From: Polytrichum commune
Taxonomy: Eukaryota; Streptophyta; Polytrichopsida; Polytrichales; Polytrichaceae
Direction of reading: 5' to 3'
Assembly: GCA_950295325.1 (NCBI GenBank)
Contig: OX485806.1
Coordinates: 17,052,001-17,116,000, forward strand
DNA: 64,000 nucleotides
Numbering within the stretch: position 1 is the first letter of the stretch; every line of letters starts with the position of its first letter. Positions 1-11,828 of the stretch are shown piece by piece. The notes below the pieces were generated by a model that saw only the letters and a program-made list of their open reading frames with translations, did no database searches and was not told where the DNA came from. A program made the translations under genes and the position numbers.

Positions 1-660
1 GAACTACTCACGACCATATTACAGTTGCATAGGATATTAGGGGTTAAGAATGAAACTCTTTCCATCTCATGGGAAATGGAGTCCATTACCTTCACCTCAA
101 GGACTTTTCGACCATTGACATTATCTTAACATGGAACAATTGTTGCTTACCACACCTCTAATCATAGGTTTGTCACTACAACTCCATTTTGACCAACTTA
201 CAACGTAGTTATAAATGGGCACATTTTGTGTTGAAGTGTTCCCTTTACAACTCTATGAGAGATAGGTTTCCTTCCCTATTTTAAAAGGCAGTATTAGAAA
301 GTCTCAAGTCTTTCTTCCCATTGGATCATCAAGTTGATATTAGATCTCATAGACACCTAGTGTCTACTCTCGAAAGGGAGGAGTAGATCTGTACCTCCAT
401 ACCTTTGTCCTGTGGGCATCGGATTGGGGGTGGATCGAACAGACACTTAATTCACGTCGGTCTCCTCCAGGGAGACCGAAGTTCTTCTTCTTCTTCTTCT
501 TCTTCTTCTTCTCATAGACACCAATACACTTTGTTGCTCTAGGGAACTAGGTAATTAGCGTTTTTGTTGCCAATTTGATGTACTTTTAGTCCCATAAGCA
601 TGTGGGCTTTCTGGACTTCAAAATCAATTTCATTTCATAACATCATACTTGTTGTAAGGT
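1..660 (+). mobile_element. LINE 3' end, decayed (C-terminal coding part plus 3' UTR)
   Basis: Reading the plus strand from about 87 gives YLHLKDFS, and from about 219 to 386 gives HFVLKCSLYNSMRDRF followed by a stop and then KAVLESLKSFF. The same order of motifs occurs at the end of the LINE on the minus strand at 45340-45700 (YLHLKDFL, then YFVLESPLYNSIRDK and KVVLGSL), so both are the C-terminal region downstream of reverse transcriptase. The two parts need different frames and there is an internal stop, so this copy is dead. The 3' UTR holds a (TTC)n tract at 481-513 and ends near 660 with a stretch (GATGTACTTTTAGTCCCATA, then ATTTCATTTCAT) that also ends the other copy, without a long poly-A. 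The 5' part lies outside the window. No function beyond retrotransposon remnant is implied. Confidence 0.85.
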
Positions 661-822
661 ATGTGACCTTATATGGTCATTCTTCTCAATTGCAAACATA
701 TATTTGAGTGGTACATAGTAAGGCTTGTAGGTCAAAATGGACATGAAAAGGACTCATGTTGTGTTGAGATCGGACTATATGCGTAAAAAATAGACACCAT
801 TCTAGTTTTAATTGTTAGTTTT
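655..822. repeat. Dispersed repeat, second copy at 61671-61829
   Basis: About 165 bp from the LINE tail onward resemble 61671-61829 in the same orientation. Shared landmarks are TGGTCATTCTTCT, TATATTTGAGTGG, a GAGAT(C/T)GGACTAT motif and ACCATTCTAG. I do not recognise the family. The stretch from 823 to 1482 holds nothing I can identify. Confidence 0.5.
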
Positions 823-1482
823 AATATGATGATTCCTCCATAGCATTAAGTACCAGCCCTCAACCTATCTTTGCAAAATTGGTACCTTGATGCTCATTTC
901 TAGCAAAGGTAACATAAAAATTTAGACAAATAGTAGACTATATTTGTGTTTTTTAGGTATTTACTTTCATTATATAGGACAAATTAGACTTTAATTGGGT
1001 GGCAGGGTGGACAAATCCGAAAGGCAATTGGCGGTACATGTTCTAACCCAATATAGTTGTCTAATCTTACAATTCCTAAAAGGTTATACAATTGGAAGGA
1101 AGGTACCTCTGAGTCAAAAAGGTTGGTGGACCTCACTAAAAAGTCTCACATTTTGAGTCACTTGCTTAGAAGCTTTAACCTTTGTTACTTAGTAACTATC
1201 CCTTGAAATCAAAAGGCAAGTGCTAACACCGGTACTTAATATTATGTATGTGATCACTTAAGAGAAAGGGAATGTTCATTTTGACCTCTTGTAGCTTTTT
1301 GCATCAAAATTCCGGATTTCAAAATGAAATCGACAATCTTTATGACTATAATTGCTAATGAGACAATTCATGATTTATTCCAATGATCAAGTTTAGCTAT
1401 GGAATTGAAAAATCAAGTTAGTTTCTTGCCTCCTAGTAGGGTGGGCAAACATTACTAGGGTCTAAGGAATTTAAGGTGATAA

Positions 1483-1738
1483 CTAGAGGCAAAGCCAAGA
1501 TTTTGACCTAGGGGGGACTGACTTCAAATAATAGAAATATCCAGTGTATATTTTATTTTAACATTTCAATAGGTGGTCGAATCTGTTAATTTATTGAGAG
1601 ATTTGGACTTGTCGAGCTGACATCCCCATAATTTTTTTGATAATGTCGTTAATATCCAAAACTTGGCAACAGGGGCAAAGCCAAGGGGTGGGGGGGGGGG
1701 GGGGGTTGAGCCTCCCCCCCTTCCTTGGCTTCGCCCTT
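1483..1738. mobile_element. hAT-type MITE with 8-bp TSD GGTGATAA
   Basis: The 8-bp sequence GGTGATAA lies at 1475-1482 and again at 1739-1746. Between them is a 256-bp unit whose ends form inverted repeats (CTAGAGGCAAAGCCAAG on the left; the right end, reverse-complemented, is AAGGGCGAAGCCAAGG). The end sequence resembles the CAGGGGCGGAGCC type of terminus common in plant hAT elements, and an 8-bp TSD is the hAT signature. The right third is itself a hairpin: GGGGCAAAGCCAAGG at 1673-1687, a G-run, then the complementary arm ending at 1736. It has no coding capacity, so it would depend on a transposase in trans. Confidence 0.85.
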
Positions 1739-1862
1739 GGTGATAATACCCCTTCATGGACCTTGGTTTTGAACTAAGGATTGGACCTAGACTTGAAGTT
1801 TAATTCCTCACAATTATGTGGAGTGTTTTCTTGTTTGGGGCCACCAAGATTTAAGGGAAATT

Positions 1863-2025
1863 GGTGCCACATCATAACATTATTTAAAACCATAATAGTG
1901 TTATGTAGGACTGACAATATTATGCAGAATATTCTTCACATTTAGCATGTATGTGGGGAATATTTTGCAAAATACTGTCAGTCCCACAAAACACTGTTAT
2001 GGATCTGAATAATGTTATGATGCAC
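1863..2025. mobile_element. Hairpin MITE, about 75-bp inverted arms
   Basis: Left arm from GTGCCACATCATAACATTAT and right arm ending ATAATGTTATGATGCAC are inverted copies over roughly 75 bp, leaving only a short loop near 1940-1955. The left arm carries a few extra bases. A fragment of one arm (GTCCCACAAAACATTATTAT and onward) recurs at 18572-18600. I could not fix a TSD. Non-coding. Confidence 0.7.
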
Positions 2026-2318
2026 CCCTTTATTTTTCATACTTAAGATTGGGGCCCTAGTGTTGGGTCTAGATTTCGCTCTTGACGAATTTGGTTGCTT
2101 CATTGCAACAATTCTATGGTCTTGGACCCTAATGTAAAACCTACCCTTCTTAGTTAGGATGCGGACACAAAATGTATTGAACAGTTTTGACGAGGTAGGA
2201 AGTTTTGATTTATTCAAGTTGAAATGAAACTAGGGTGTTTTGTAGTAGATACCTACTGTTGAGAGGATTTTGGGTTTTCGCTTGAAGGCTGGAACTTGAA
2301 GCTCCACCAAACATATGA

Positions 2319-2692
2319 TTTAGTGTGGTCCACCCTATTCATCATCGACCCATATATATTATCTTGCAATCACTGAGTGACAACAAGAGAGGGTGTCATA
2401 TGACACTTGGTGTCACATAACAAGTCATGAAGGCCAATATGATAGTAATTAAGCACGGCACATCAATTTCAATGTCACACTAAATCGTATAGTACCCATA
2501 ATTACAATAAATCTCTAATTTAGTGTGGCCCACATTACTTTCATCATAAACCCACATTTATTGTCTTGCAATCACTGGGTGGCAACTCATAGAAAGGGTA
2601 TCATATCACATGTGGTGCCACGTAACAAATCATGCCAACCTCTCTAGTAAATAAACATGGCATGCCAATTTTAATGCCACACTAAAATCAGA
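2319..2692. repeat. Two tandem MITE-like units with TIRs ATTTAGTGTGG
   Basis: Unit A (about 2319-2492) and unit B (about 2516-2692) are similar along their length, for example CTTGCAATCACTG in both. Each begins with ATTTAGTGTGG and ends with the inverted CACACTAAAT, so each resembles a complete element of about 175 bp. A third partial piece (AACATGGCACACCAATTTT) follows at 2714-2735. TSDs are not clear. From 2740 to 3980 I see no further repeat structure. Confidence 0.65.
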
Positions 2693-3429
2693 TTGGTTTC
2701 ATTGATGGATATTAACATGGCACACCAATTTTGTTGCCTAAACTCTAAATTCCAGATGTTTTTGTCTAGTCATCCTTTGGTACCCATTACTTGTAAAAGG
2801 CCCATACAGCCCAACTCTCAGCCAATGAGTTCCTAAACAACTGTAGTTGCAACCATGCGAAGGTACAGGCCGACCGGGTCACAAGATTAAACTGCACAGA
2901 AAAACTCAAGTTTTGTGCAAGAGAAGTTGGAACTAAGATGGTAATGCAAGTTTTCATGAGAAACTGCAGAGCTGCCAAATGAAAAATGGATTTGAAAGCA
3001 GCAGGGAACATTATAGTAGTAATAATTTAAGCAAATACATTTTTTCATCGGCAGAATTCCATTTATGATTCCTTCGAAGTACACCAAAAGCAATGTATCT
3101 AACCTTGACTTTGGTGCTACATGGAAATCATCAGGTAATATATACTAAGAGGAGACCATTATTTTGGAGCAACTTCTTCAAGCTCCGGAACAACACTAAC
3201 TGTCTAAAGATCCTCCTTATTAATTACTCTCGAGTCTTCCAGCTGCTGAGTCCTTCCCAGCTGCAGTAATTGCAGTCTACACATAGATGATCAATTGCCG
3301 TTGTTGGATCAAGCCATGGATAATATGGAGGCATATCCTTGACAAAAATTCCAGAAAATTAGGGGAAGACATTCAAGGTGCAAAGGGTGAAGGCAACATT
3401 TTCAGATTGTGGGGTAGGTCGATCAGACA

Positions 3430-3684
3430 TCATAAGTAGTCTGTTGTCATTTTGAGGCCATTATTTGTTGAAGATTTATGAGCAGCAAAGCGGTATAGCT
3501 CCCAAATGAAAGAAATTAAAGCAGATGCTTCTTCTTCTCCCACAGAGGCTTCTAACATCTGCACCAGACTGCCCTGGCACTGTTGTTGGAAGCCTTTGAG
3601 GGAAAGGAACAAGCACCTGCGCCTCGACGTTGCTTCCATCAATTCGATTATCCATCCATCCCTCCCTATCTGCAATGGCGCCAT
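3430..3684 (-). CDS. Unrecognised 84-codon open frame, possible exon or chance
   Basis: The minus strand gives an open frame from an ATG in good plant initiation context (GAAGATGGCG) to a TGA at 3430. The predicted product starts MAPLQIGRDG, contains a basic patch SRRRC near residues 20-24 and an acidic patch GEEEAS near 50, and has no membrane segment or known motif that I recognise. Codon choice looks less AT-biased than the surroundings. It stands alone with no partner exon I can define. It may be a small gene, a first exon, or chance. Confidence 0.2.
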   Translation of the reverse strand: MAPLQIGRDGWIIELMEATSRRRCLFLSLKGFQQQCQGSLVQMLEASVGEEEASALISFIWELYRFAAHKSSTNNGLKMTTDYL

Positions 3685-3979
3685 CTTCAGAAAGTGAGAG
3701 ACTACAATTTTATGGATATCTCATCAAATGCATCAACAGGTGGATCTTGGAAGCATTACCAGCTAAACTGCACACAAAGTTCAAAGTAGACAATGTATTC
3801 TAGGCACGCTAGGTAAACTCAATGTTCAAAGCCAAATCTGCAGACAGGGAGAAGGATCAATGCTTAATAAACTACTCCGGCAATTTGAGCCTCATCAGCA
3901 ATGTGGGGGAGCAGAGTGAACTAAACCTAGGGTTCTTCTTAGAGAGGAGTTCTCAAAGGAAGAGTATTAATGAAACGGA

Positions 3980-4900
3980 TACATTGTGCAAACCTCATAT
4001 CAAACTGTAACAAACCAGTGGGATACAGAAGAAGGGTGTTCGCTAAATACAACAAACGCTATCATATATATTCCTAGGAGTTGAGGTGGTAGTACTGACC
4101 ATCTTCCTTGTAATCACCCCGGTCCATGACTAGTTGAGGTTTGTAGAGTGACAAAGGCCACTTCCTATGTCAGAAATGGGTTAGAGAGGAGAAACTAAAA
4201 GAGGAGGAGATTATTTGGGACGAAACAAATAAAGGCATTGTGCAAACCTCATGTCAAACTGCAACAACAACCCAGAGAAATACAGAAGAAGTGTTCACTA
4301 CATGCAAATAACAAACGCTAACTATGTGTAATTAATCAACCCTGTCATTCCGTCACCTATGTCAGAAATGACATACAGGGGAGATATCAGAGCAGGGAGA
4401 GTCGTTAATCCAGGCCAACAAGCACATTGTGCAAACCTCATATCAAACTCACAACAACCCAGTGGGGATACCGAAGCAGAGTGTTCCCTAAGTACAACAA
4501 ACTCTACATATATTCCCAGGAGTTGACGTGGGGATCACTAAACATCTTCCATGTTAATAACACCCCTGTCCACCACTAGTTAAGGTTTCACACAAGGGCC
4601 ACCACCTATGTTAGAAATGACATAGAAGCGAGTTATCAGAGCACGAAGAGTCATGTTTTTAAGATGAAACCAATACATTTTGAAAACCTCATATCTAACG
4701 GCGCAACAACTCACGAAATACAAACAACAATCGCTATATAAACATGTATATTCTCAGGAACTGTTGCCAAGGTGGGATCACTATGGAACCACTAAACATC
4801 TTCCATGTTACCCCTGTCATTCCTAGTTGAGATTTGTAGAGTGAAAAAGGCCGCCATGTGTGTCAGACAGGACAGAGAGAGGATCATAAGTGCCCACAAA
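3980..4900. repeat. Degenerate tandem array, four units of about 190-255 bp
   Basis: Units start near 3983, 4238, 4426 and 4676, each opening with a version of CATTGTGCAAACCTCATATC. Shared internal landmarks in most units are an ACAACAAACGCTA-like block, CATCTTCC with TAATCACCCC-like text, AGTTGAGGTTTGTAGAGTG and TATGTCAGAAATGACAT. Units differ by many substitutions and by deletions (the second is the shortest). No coding frame is shared by the units. 4900-5680 holds short runs such as (GTCT)n near 4950 and nothing else I can name. Confidence 0.75.
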
Positions 4901-5679
4901 TACACAAGTGAGTACACAGGAGCTGTACTAACCCCAAACGCCCGGTGTGTGTGTCTGTCTGTCTGTCTGTACCTCTATGTCGACTTGTTAGCTGTTGAAC
5001 TCCCGCGCTTCTTCGTACTTGGGAGGATATGATCTCATGCGTGTACTGGTGAGATCTTAAGAGATGAAAACAGTCACAAAGTTTATAAACACTTATGGAG
5101 CTGGTACCAGACTCCAGTAGTAGTAGTACTACTACGAAAACTACTCAAGCAGACGGCCTGATTCAGCAAATTAGTTCCACGTGGCTTTAGCCAAGGTCCA
5201 ATATTACCAAAGAACAGAAATTAATCACATGATGACAATACACATCATCAACTAGCACACGAGTCTCTGAGTTTCATTGGAAGAAGAGCTAGGATATACA
5301 AAAGTATTGGGTCTCGTCATGTGGGTGTCCCGGGCGTGTCTGCAGGAGCTTCAGAATGCATCAAAGAGATCAAACTGGTGAGACTAATTACCTACCGATG
5401 GCTAAACATTTCACTCATTTGTTTGACGGAGCTAGACCCCAAAATTCATGCTGAAGCTTGAGCATGGAAGCTATAACACTGCATCAAATTTGCAACCATC
5501 CCAGAATATGTTGTTCAGGATCTGCTTCGGAGGCATTGATTTGGCAGCAAAACCATTTGCAAAGAAATTACCCTGGCCTGCACAACATATATGGTCATAT
5601 ATACATGATCGCTAATAGTAATGTTATGATGATCACCATGCACAAAACAAGTCTAATTCCTTGGAGAAGATCAGACCCA

Positions 5680-6770
5680 TTGTCCTGAGTAGTACTGCAA
5701 CGATGACCACTGGGTTATGAGCATGTTATTCAGTACTGCCAAGTCCAAGTGCATCAAACGGAAGCAAGAAGAGCTTGCATCACCAAACCACCAACTTCCC
5801 AACACACATCTACTTCCTTCCTCACACCTACACCGCAAAGTGGAAGTCTAAGTCTTGATGATGATATTTGCGCAATGGTGATATCATGACGATCACCATA
5901 CACATAGAAAAACCTAATTTTTCTTTGTAGTAAGAGACGAAGATCAGACTCATTTTCTGCACAGAACCTATGCCTTTATCATTATCAGCATCCCTGAGTA
6001 GTACTGCATCGATGACCACTGGGCTACGAGCATGTCAATTAGTCTTGCCAATTCCAGGTGCATCAAACAAAAGAAAACAGATATTACATCACCAAAGCAC
6101 CAGAGATCTAATGCTTCCTTCACTCCTACACCGAAAAGTGGGAGTCTAATTGTCGATGGTGATGTCATGATGACCACCGTACACATAGAAAAGCCTGATA
6201 TCTTTGTAGCAAGAGAAGAAGATCAGAACGCATTTTCTGCACAATCTTTATCTTTTCAATACCCGCATCCCGAGTCAGTAGTAATGCATCGATGACCACT
6301 GGGTTATGAGCATGTCAATTAGTATTGCCATGTCCAAGTGCATCAAACAACAGCAACAAGAGCTTCCATCACCAAAAAAACAACTTCCCAACACACATCT
6401 ACTTCTTCCCTCACTCCTACACCGCAAAGTGGGAGCCTTATTCTTGGTGGTGATGATTTTATGATGATACCATGCACAAAGAAGTCTTTCAAGAAAGAGA
6501 AGATGGTCCGATCACACATTCTTTCCACCAAACATATCTTTTCAATAATCCTCATCCCTGAGTAGTACTGCAACGATGACCCCTGGGGTTTTGAGCATGT
6601 CAATTAGTATTGCCAATCCAGGTGCATCAAACAGAAGCTAAGCTAGCTGTAAGAGCTTGCATCACAAAAACATGACCAGCACTCAACAGTCCTCCTTCCC
6701 TCACTCCTACACCTCAAAAGTGGGAGTTTGCACATGAAACCATTGCAACTTAACCTTCATCAACCCTGCG
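5680..6770. repeat. Degenerate tandem array, four units of about 277-308 bp
   Basis: The block CTGAGTAGTACTGCAACGAT recurs, with changes, at about 5685, 5993, 6270 and 6556. Each unit continues with GACCACTGGGTTATGAGCAT, GTGCATCAAAC and a CACTCCTACACC-GCAAAGTGGGAG palindrome-like stretch. This is a different repeat from the array at 3980-4900. The unit is not coding in a consistent frame. From 6770 to 7414 there is no recognised feature. Confidence 0.75.
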
Positions 6771-7414
6771 AAAACCATTGAGACAACTGAACAAATCCAA
6801 GCTGTGACTTGAGGTAAAGTAGCAACTGCAACTCAAGTAGGGCAACAACTCATGTGGCATGGATTCTGTAGAGAGGCTCTTCCAGACATAAGGAGATGGA
6901 TGAGTGATTTGATAGGGCAGAGCAATCTGTGGCCTAATTTATAGGGTGTGTGATTGGTCTGTGAATTCCTCAAATACTTGTTCCTGCTGTTGCAAGTGGC
7001 TAGACTAATTATTAAATAAAACTTTTCATGCAGATCATTTTGTGTGGTTACTTACAGCCCCAGTTTGCATGCCCCAGCATCATGATAACTTCACTTCTCG
7101 TCGACAAGTAGTAGTACTGGGCACCGGGTGGTTTCTTTTCTTGTTTCGTACGGATCGCCTGGCCTCATAATTGTTATCAGAGGTTTTTATTAGTTCCTGC
7201 ACATGTCCACGGGAACGTAGAGGTGGAGGTGGTGGTGGTAGTTCACGAGTGCATCTCTCTTCTCGATGCGGAATTTAGAAGATTACGTTGCAATTCACAT
7301 CTTTCTTCATCTATTAACAATTATTCTAAATTTGTCATCATTGCAATATGGATCTCCTGTTGATCGAATCACAACAAATGCATGTACAATCTTGAAGCAA
7401 CACCTGTCAATTTT

Positions 7415-8036
7415 CCCAGGGGGCGTACTTTACTAAACACGTATGAGTATACGTGAGTGCACAAAAGGGGTATTGATTTGAACTTTATTGTACTATGTAC
7501 GCATATGCTACACATTTTACGACTCACAGTTAAGGACCTTTAAAAACATATAACATTTGGACTTATATGGAGTGTCATTACACTTTATAGCATGAGTTTT
7601 TGTATTGGCTTATATTGGTATCAAAAAGGAACCAACAACAAGTGGGGATACCATCTTATTGATCATTCAATGCTAGACTTAAAAACAATAATTGCAATAG
7701 CTTTTATAACATATATTACAGAGTTAAATGCTCATAAGTTGCATCCGGGGGATGGAAAAAGTCTTCAACAACTTTACTGATAAATATTAGGGTTTTGCAT
7801 TGTACATAGGATACGGGTTGATTGTTATTCAAAGGTGTATTTGTATACTTGTGTTGATGACTTTCTATTTTTACTAAAACCTCTTCATGTATACATACTG
7901 TTACTTATATTTTAATCATTGAGATTGTACGTGTATTGCTTAATTTTGCAAAATAAATATTGTATATAGGGGGTTTTCATGGTATGTTGCAAATGCAAGT
8001 GATTCTTGGTTTGAATGATAGATGCAACCCCCTAGG
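7415..8036 (+). mobile_element. Non-autonomous hAT-type element, copy 1 (shares an ORF with 11829-12613)
   Basis: This 622-bp unit is similar throughout to 11829-12613. It starts CCCAGGGGGCGTACTTTAC and ends GATGCAACCCCCTAGG. The 8-bp flanks are TCAATTTT at left and CCAATTTT at right, a TSD with one mismatch. Compared with copy 2 it lacks about 150 bp just upstream of the reading frame; the break lies between two ATTGG words, as expected for a deletion at microhomology. The shared frame spans 7604-7780 but has a one-base insertion in the run of A near 7758, so its end is altered. A decayed, older copy. Confidence 0.75.
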
Positions 8037-8045
8037 CCAATTTTT

Positions 8046-9813
8046 GTCTCTTGTTGTTTTTATATTTTATAATTTTGTGAGAACTAACTGGTTAACTTTA
8101 CATGAGTTGGATGAACATTAAATGAATCAATATGTTAATGTTTTTTTGTTTTTTTTTTAAATTAGCACATTAAGCCCTTAAAGGTCACAACATTGTTGTT
8201 TATTAGTGGGTGGTTCTTTTTGTAGGCGTGGGAGTTTTGTCAGACATGATTTCTCAATGGTTTATCCACAAGCACCATGTCCAGACTAAATCTAGTGACA
8301 ATGTCCAAATTATTTAGTTTATGTATAGATAGTTGAGAGGAACCCTTGACTAACACTGGAAAATATACTGGTATGCATCAACAGGTGTTATTTCACATTA
8401 AATTGGAACCATTGGTCCACTTGGATTTTGAGATGTATGCATTCTTCCCTTGTTAACTAACACAATGATTATGCACATGGTTGTGATTACGGTCATTCCC
8501 AGCTTCATCCAAATCCAGCGGGCTTGGTTCTCACCCACACACGTTGCCCCAAACAATCTCGGATCACGAGCTTCGAATAAGAGAGTATACATTGTTCATA
8601 CATCCAGTGGACTAGTACTCGGGCGAGAAAACAACACTCGTACCTATCCTCAACATCCACCAAGCTGGGGACATGTCAATTTAGCAAATCTCTTTCACCG
8701 GCCCAATCACGCGGCTCCATGTGGCCGCATTATACAAACAGCGACCAGCCTGCATTCATCGCTAGGCTACTACGGTCGCAATTTAAAGCTGCTCTTTCCA
8801 GACAATCTTCACTACTAACTTAGCCTACTATTGCACCTAACTTCCGATTACTCTGTGTTTTTTAAGCACCAATGTGTCATTGCTGTCGATCATGGGTCGT
8901 GGAAAACAAACCTTCTTAAAAGTTGGACAGGAGGAGTCGTGTGCCAGCACGGCAAAGACCAAGCTGACCAGCTCTAAGTATAAACTTGTATCTCAGATAT
9001 CATGCGGTGAGGCCCCTTTTGAAGAAAGACTCATTTCCCAACAACATATGACATAATATTATTCACCTGCCTATCCATGCTACTGTATGTGGGGTGCGGG
9101 AATCCCCTGGGCAATATGCTCATTCTATTTTTCTCCCACGTTTTGGGTATATACTTCACCGAAGTTCTATGGTACGATGCATAACAATACCATCAGTAGA
9201 TGGCCATTACTTTAAAAATACCCAAACATGGTCGTTGCATGGCAGGGTCGCAAATTCTCTGCTGGCCAATTCGGGCTTGCAATGTGGCACTAGCTGGGAA
9301 CACTACATTAAAATTTTAAGCATGTTTAACATGTCATGCATGTTCCAAATTTCCATGTAGTTTGATAGTTGTAGTAGCCTTTGGGAATAGTGCTTTGCTT
9401 ATATTGGGGGGTCCACGACAAACTACATCTCCTCCTCCCTTCCTTTTCGAAAGGAAGCAGAGCCGACAGACTGAGTGATGGCCAAGAGATTGACTGATAC
9501 TATGGGAAGAATAACGCCACATTTCTGAATTGGAGTAACATAATTGAGTGGGGAAAGTATGGATTCTTTCCTTAGAAATATAAATCTCAGTCAGTTGCAC
9601 TTTGAATTTGGAGTCAGGGTGCAGTCTGCGAAAGCTTGATTCAGTTTCAACATGACCCTCGAGTGGATGGAAGAAATGGAGCAGGTTTTGCTTGGTTTAG
9701 AAGGAAAATAAGTCAATGAAACCTTCCTTTGAAAGAAACCTTGTGAGTCATTTTCAATATGATATTATCAAGTTGGGAGATCATGGTCTCTTTTCTGGCC
9801 ATTCATGTAATAC
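8046..9813. other. No recognised feature
   Basis: AT-rich to mixed sequence with scattered short open frames on both strands, the longest 122 codons at 8450-8818 (plus). None shows a known motif, conserved partner or plausible splice context. I treat them as chance. Confidence 0.5.
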
Positions 9814-9997
9814 AGTATTTGGACATAACATTATTAAGCAGTGTGCGTGTTTGTTTATGTGGGCCATGAGAATATAATCATGGGATATCCCAGCTTAATT
9901 TGAGTCTTCTTGCACCAGGTCGGGACATCCCATGGTTATGTTCTCAGGGTCCACATGAACGAACACACACTACTTAATAATGTTATGTCCAAATACT
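9814..9997. mobile_element. Hairpin MITE, 184 bp, arms about 78 bp
   Basis: The left arm starts AGTATTTGGACATAACATTA and the right arm ends with its complement, TAATGTTATGTCCAAATACT. Pairing continues through TTAAG(C/T)AGTGTG and CATGGGAT(A/G)TCCC, leaving a loop of about 25 bp around 9900. A transcript or single strand would fold into a long hairpin. The TSD is not resolved. Confidence 0.8.
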
Positions 9998-10335
9998 TAA
10001 AAACAAGTTATACTTTCACCCTCATTTCAATTGTGCGTAATATATACATTTTTATTTGTATTTTGGTTATTTTTAGACATGTGATTTAAGTCAAAGATAT
10101 TGTTATAGACAACATTTTGTGTTGTCACCTCCATAATCCAACAGTTTCAAACACACACTATTCTTTCATCCACTAATCTCATGTGGCGTCCTAGGTGGCA
10201 CAATTTTGGAGCCAAAATTCGGCTCGCTTGGAGAAATCGGGAAGAGCTTTTTCCTCGGCCCAAACTCTCAACATGGGCCGGAGTGGCTCATTTGCTGGAT
10301 ATAAACATCTCTACTGTTGGTCCATAAAAGGTTAA

Positions 10336-10682
10336 GGGCAAGTTTCCATGCAGGCTACTCGTCCACCTAATTCTAGTGTGAATAAGGACAAACCTGCCGA
10401 ATTGTGGAGGGAATATGATGGGGTAGGGTTCGTATGTGCCAACTAGCTACTCCCATCTTCTCAAATCGAGGCCCACCTACTCACCTCCTCCTCCTAAAAC
10501 ATGTCTTCAAAACCTTCAGGTGACCGGAACTTCGAGGTTAAAGATTCTTTATTGGGTACATGGAAGTCTAGCGGGCCGCTAGAATGTGCTTGGATGTCGG
10601 CTTGCACTTAAGTACATGAGAACACCTTCAACTCATTTTTTTCTAGAATCTAGTGGGTGAGCAGCCTACATGGAAACTCACC
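10336..10682. mobile_element. TIR element flanked by TTAA, 347 bp
   Basis: TTAA stands at 10332-10335 and 10683-10686. The inner ends are inverted repeats of about 40 bp with mismatches: left GGGCAAGTTTCCATGCAGGC, right (reverse-complemented) GGTGAGTTTCCATGTAGGC. TTAA flanks are the piggyBac target, while TAA/TTA would fit PIF/Harbinger; the palindromic flank does not separate the two. No coding capacity. 10687-11155 is otherwise unassigned. Confidence 0.65.
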
Positions 10683-11155
10683 TTAATTCCCTTCACTACA
10701 CTTTCCCCTCAAGGACAACATGACCTAAAAGGACCGCACCACTTTACATGTGACAAGGTTGGACCCGCAAAAAGTTGATAAAGTTGAACTGGATTGAGGC
10801 CTTGATTGCACATGAATGGGGGCCGGTCGGGCCGACCACAAGCTCTGTCTAAAGTGGGCCTTAGTGCATTTAATCCCAAATTTTAACTCTAGTTTAACTC
10901 CAGTAGCTTTACTTGAGTCAGTTGATCTCAGAATCAGCTAAGGACACACTTGATTTTTGGGAAGTGAGCCCACTCTCAAGCAATGCCAAGTTGGCACCCA
11001 GTTGGCACCCTCTCTTCTCAATGGTATTGTCCGTACCCATCCTACAAGGAGCTGTGTTGGCGGACAGATGCCAAAGATCTTGATTATTCCTCCATTGAGG
11101 ATGAATGAGGTCCACTTGGACACTTATGGGGTAAAGTATCAGAAGTCCCGCTTTA

Positions 11156-11640
11156 CACTTTGAACTCCGTAGTATCACACCTGTGGCAACCAAAGTGCAC
11201 ATGATATTATGGAGTTTTGTAGTGTTAACATGGATGCGTGATACTATAGAATTAGTGTTGCATGTGACACTATGGAATAACACGAGGGAGATGTGAGAAC
11301 AATTTGAATTCGTTCTCCCGTCACCTACGCTAGTGTGGTCCACTCCACTTGGCCTTCCCGGGCGATGTGGCGGACGCATGCACCAACATTCAACAAGTGG
11401 CATAAGAAGAAGAAGAAGAAGAAGAAGAAGGTGACACTCCACATGTTGACACATGTTGCAATGTGAGGGTGTGGGTTGAATTCTTGGGTGGTTTGCATTA
11501 ATGACAAAAAAAATTGATATAAGGGAGAGAAATGTGACAATAAGGAGTGAGATTTGAACTTTGAACATCCGTTCCCTAGGGTTTCGGGATATTAGAGAGT
11601 GTGTGACATTATGGGGGTTGATATTACGGAGTTTAGGGTG
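11156..11640 (+). mobile_element. TA-flanked MITE, family A copy 1 (485 bp)
   Basis: TA at 11154-11155 and 11641-11642 brackets a unit whose ends are inverted: left CACTTTGAACTCCGTAG, right GGAGTTTAGGGTG. Further inside, the left arm has GTATCACA and the right arm GATATTACGG. Copy 2 lies at 43253-44250 and a third, inverted, at 11700-12834. A (AAG)n run sits at 11404-11430. A 253-codon open frame crosses it on the minus strand (10918-11679), but the other copies break that frame, so I do not call it a gene. Confidence 0.8.
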
Positions 11641-11828
11641 TATTGATTCAGCCGTGTGTAATTCATGGATCTTCAACATGACTTGACATTTTTGTGATAC
11701 ACCTTAACCTCCATAATGTCATTGCCTCTCTTATATCCTCAAACCCAAGGGAATGGATGTGCCTAGTGTAAATCTCCCTCCTAGTTGTTATATTTTCCTT
11801 CCATATATCACGGGTTTTGACATTATAA

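Noticed and set aside
10918-11679. 253-codon minus-strand open frame
   Set aside because: It crosses the family-A MITE, contains poly-leucine from an (AAG)n tract, and copy 43253-44250 breaks the frame, so it is chance rather than a gene.
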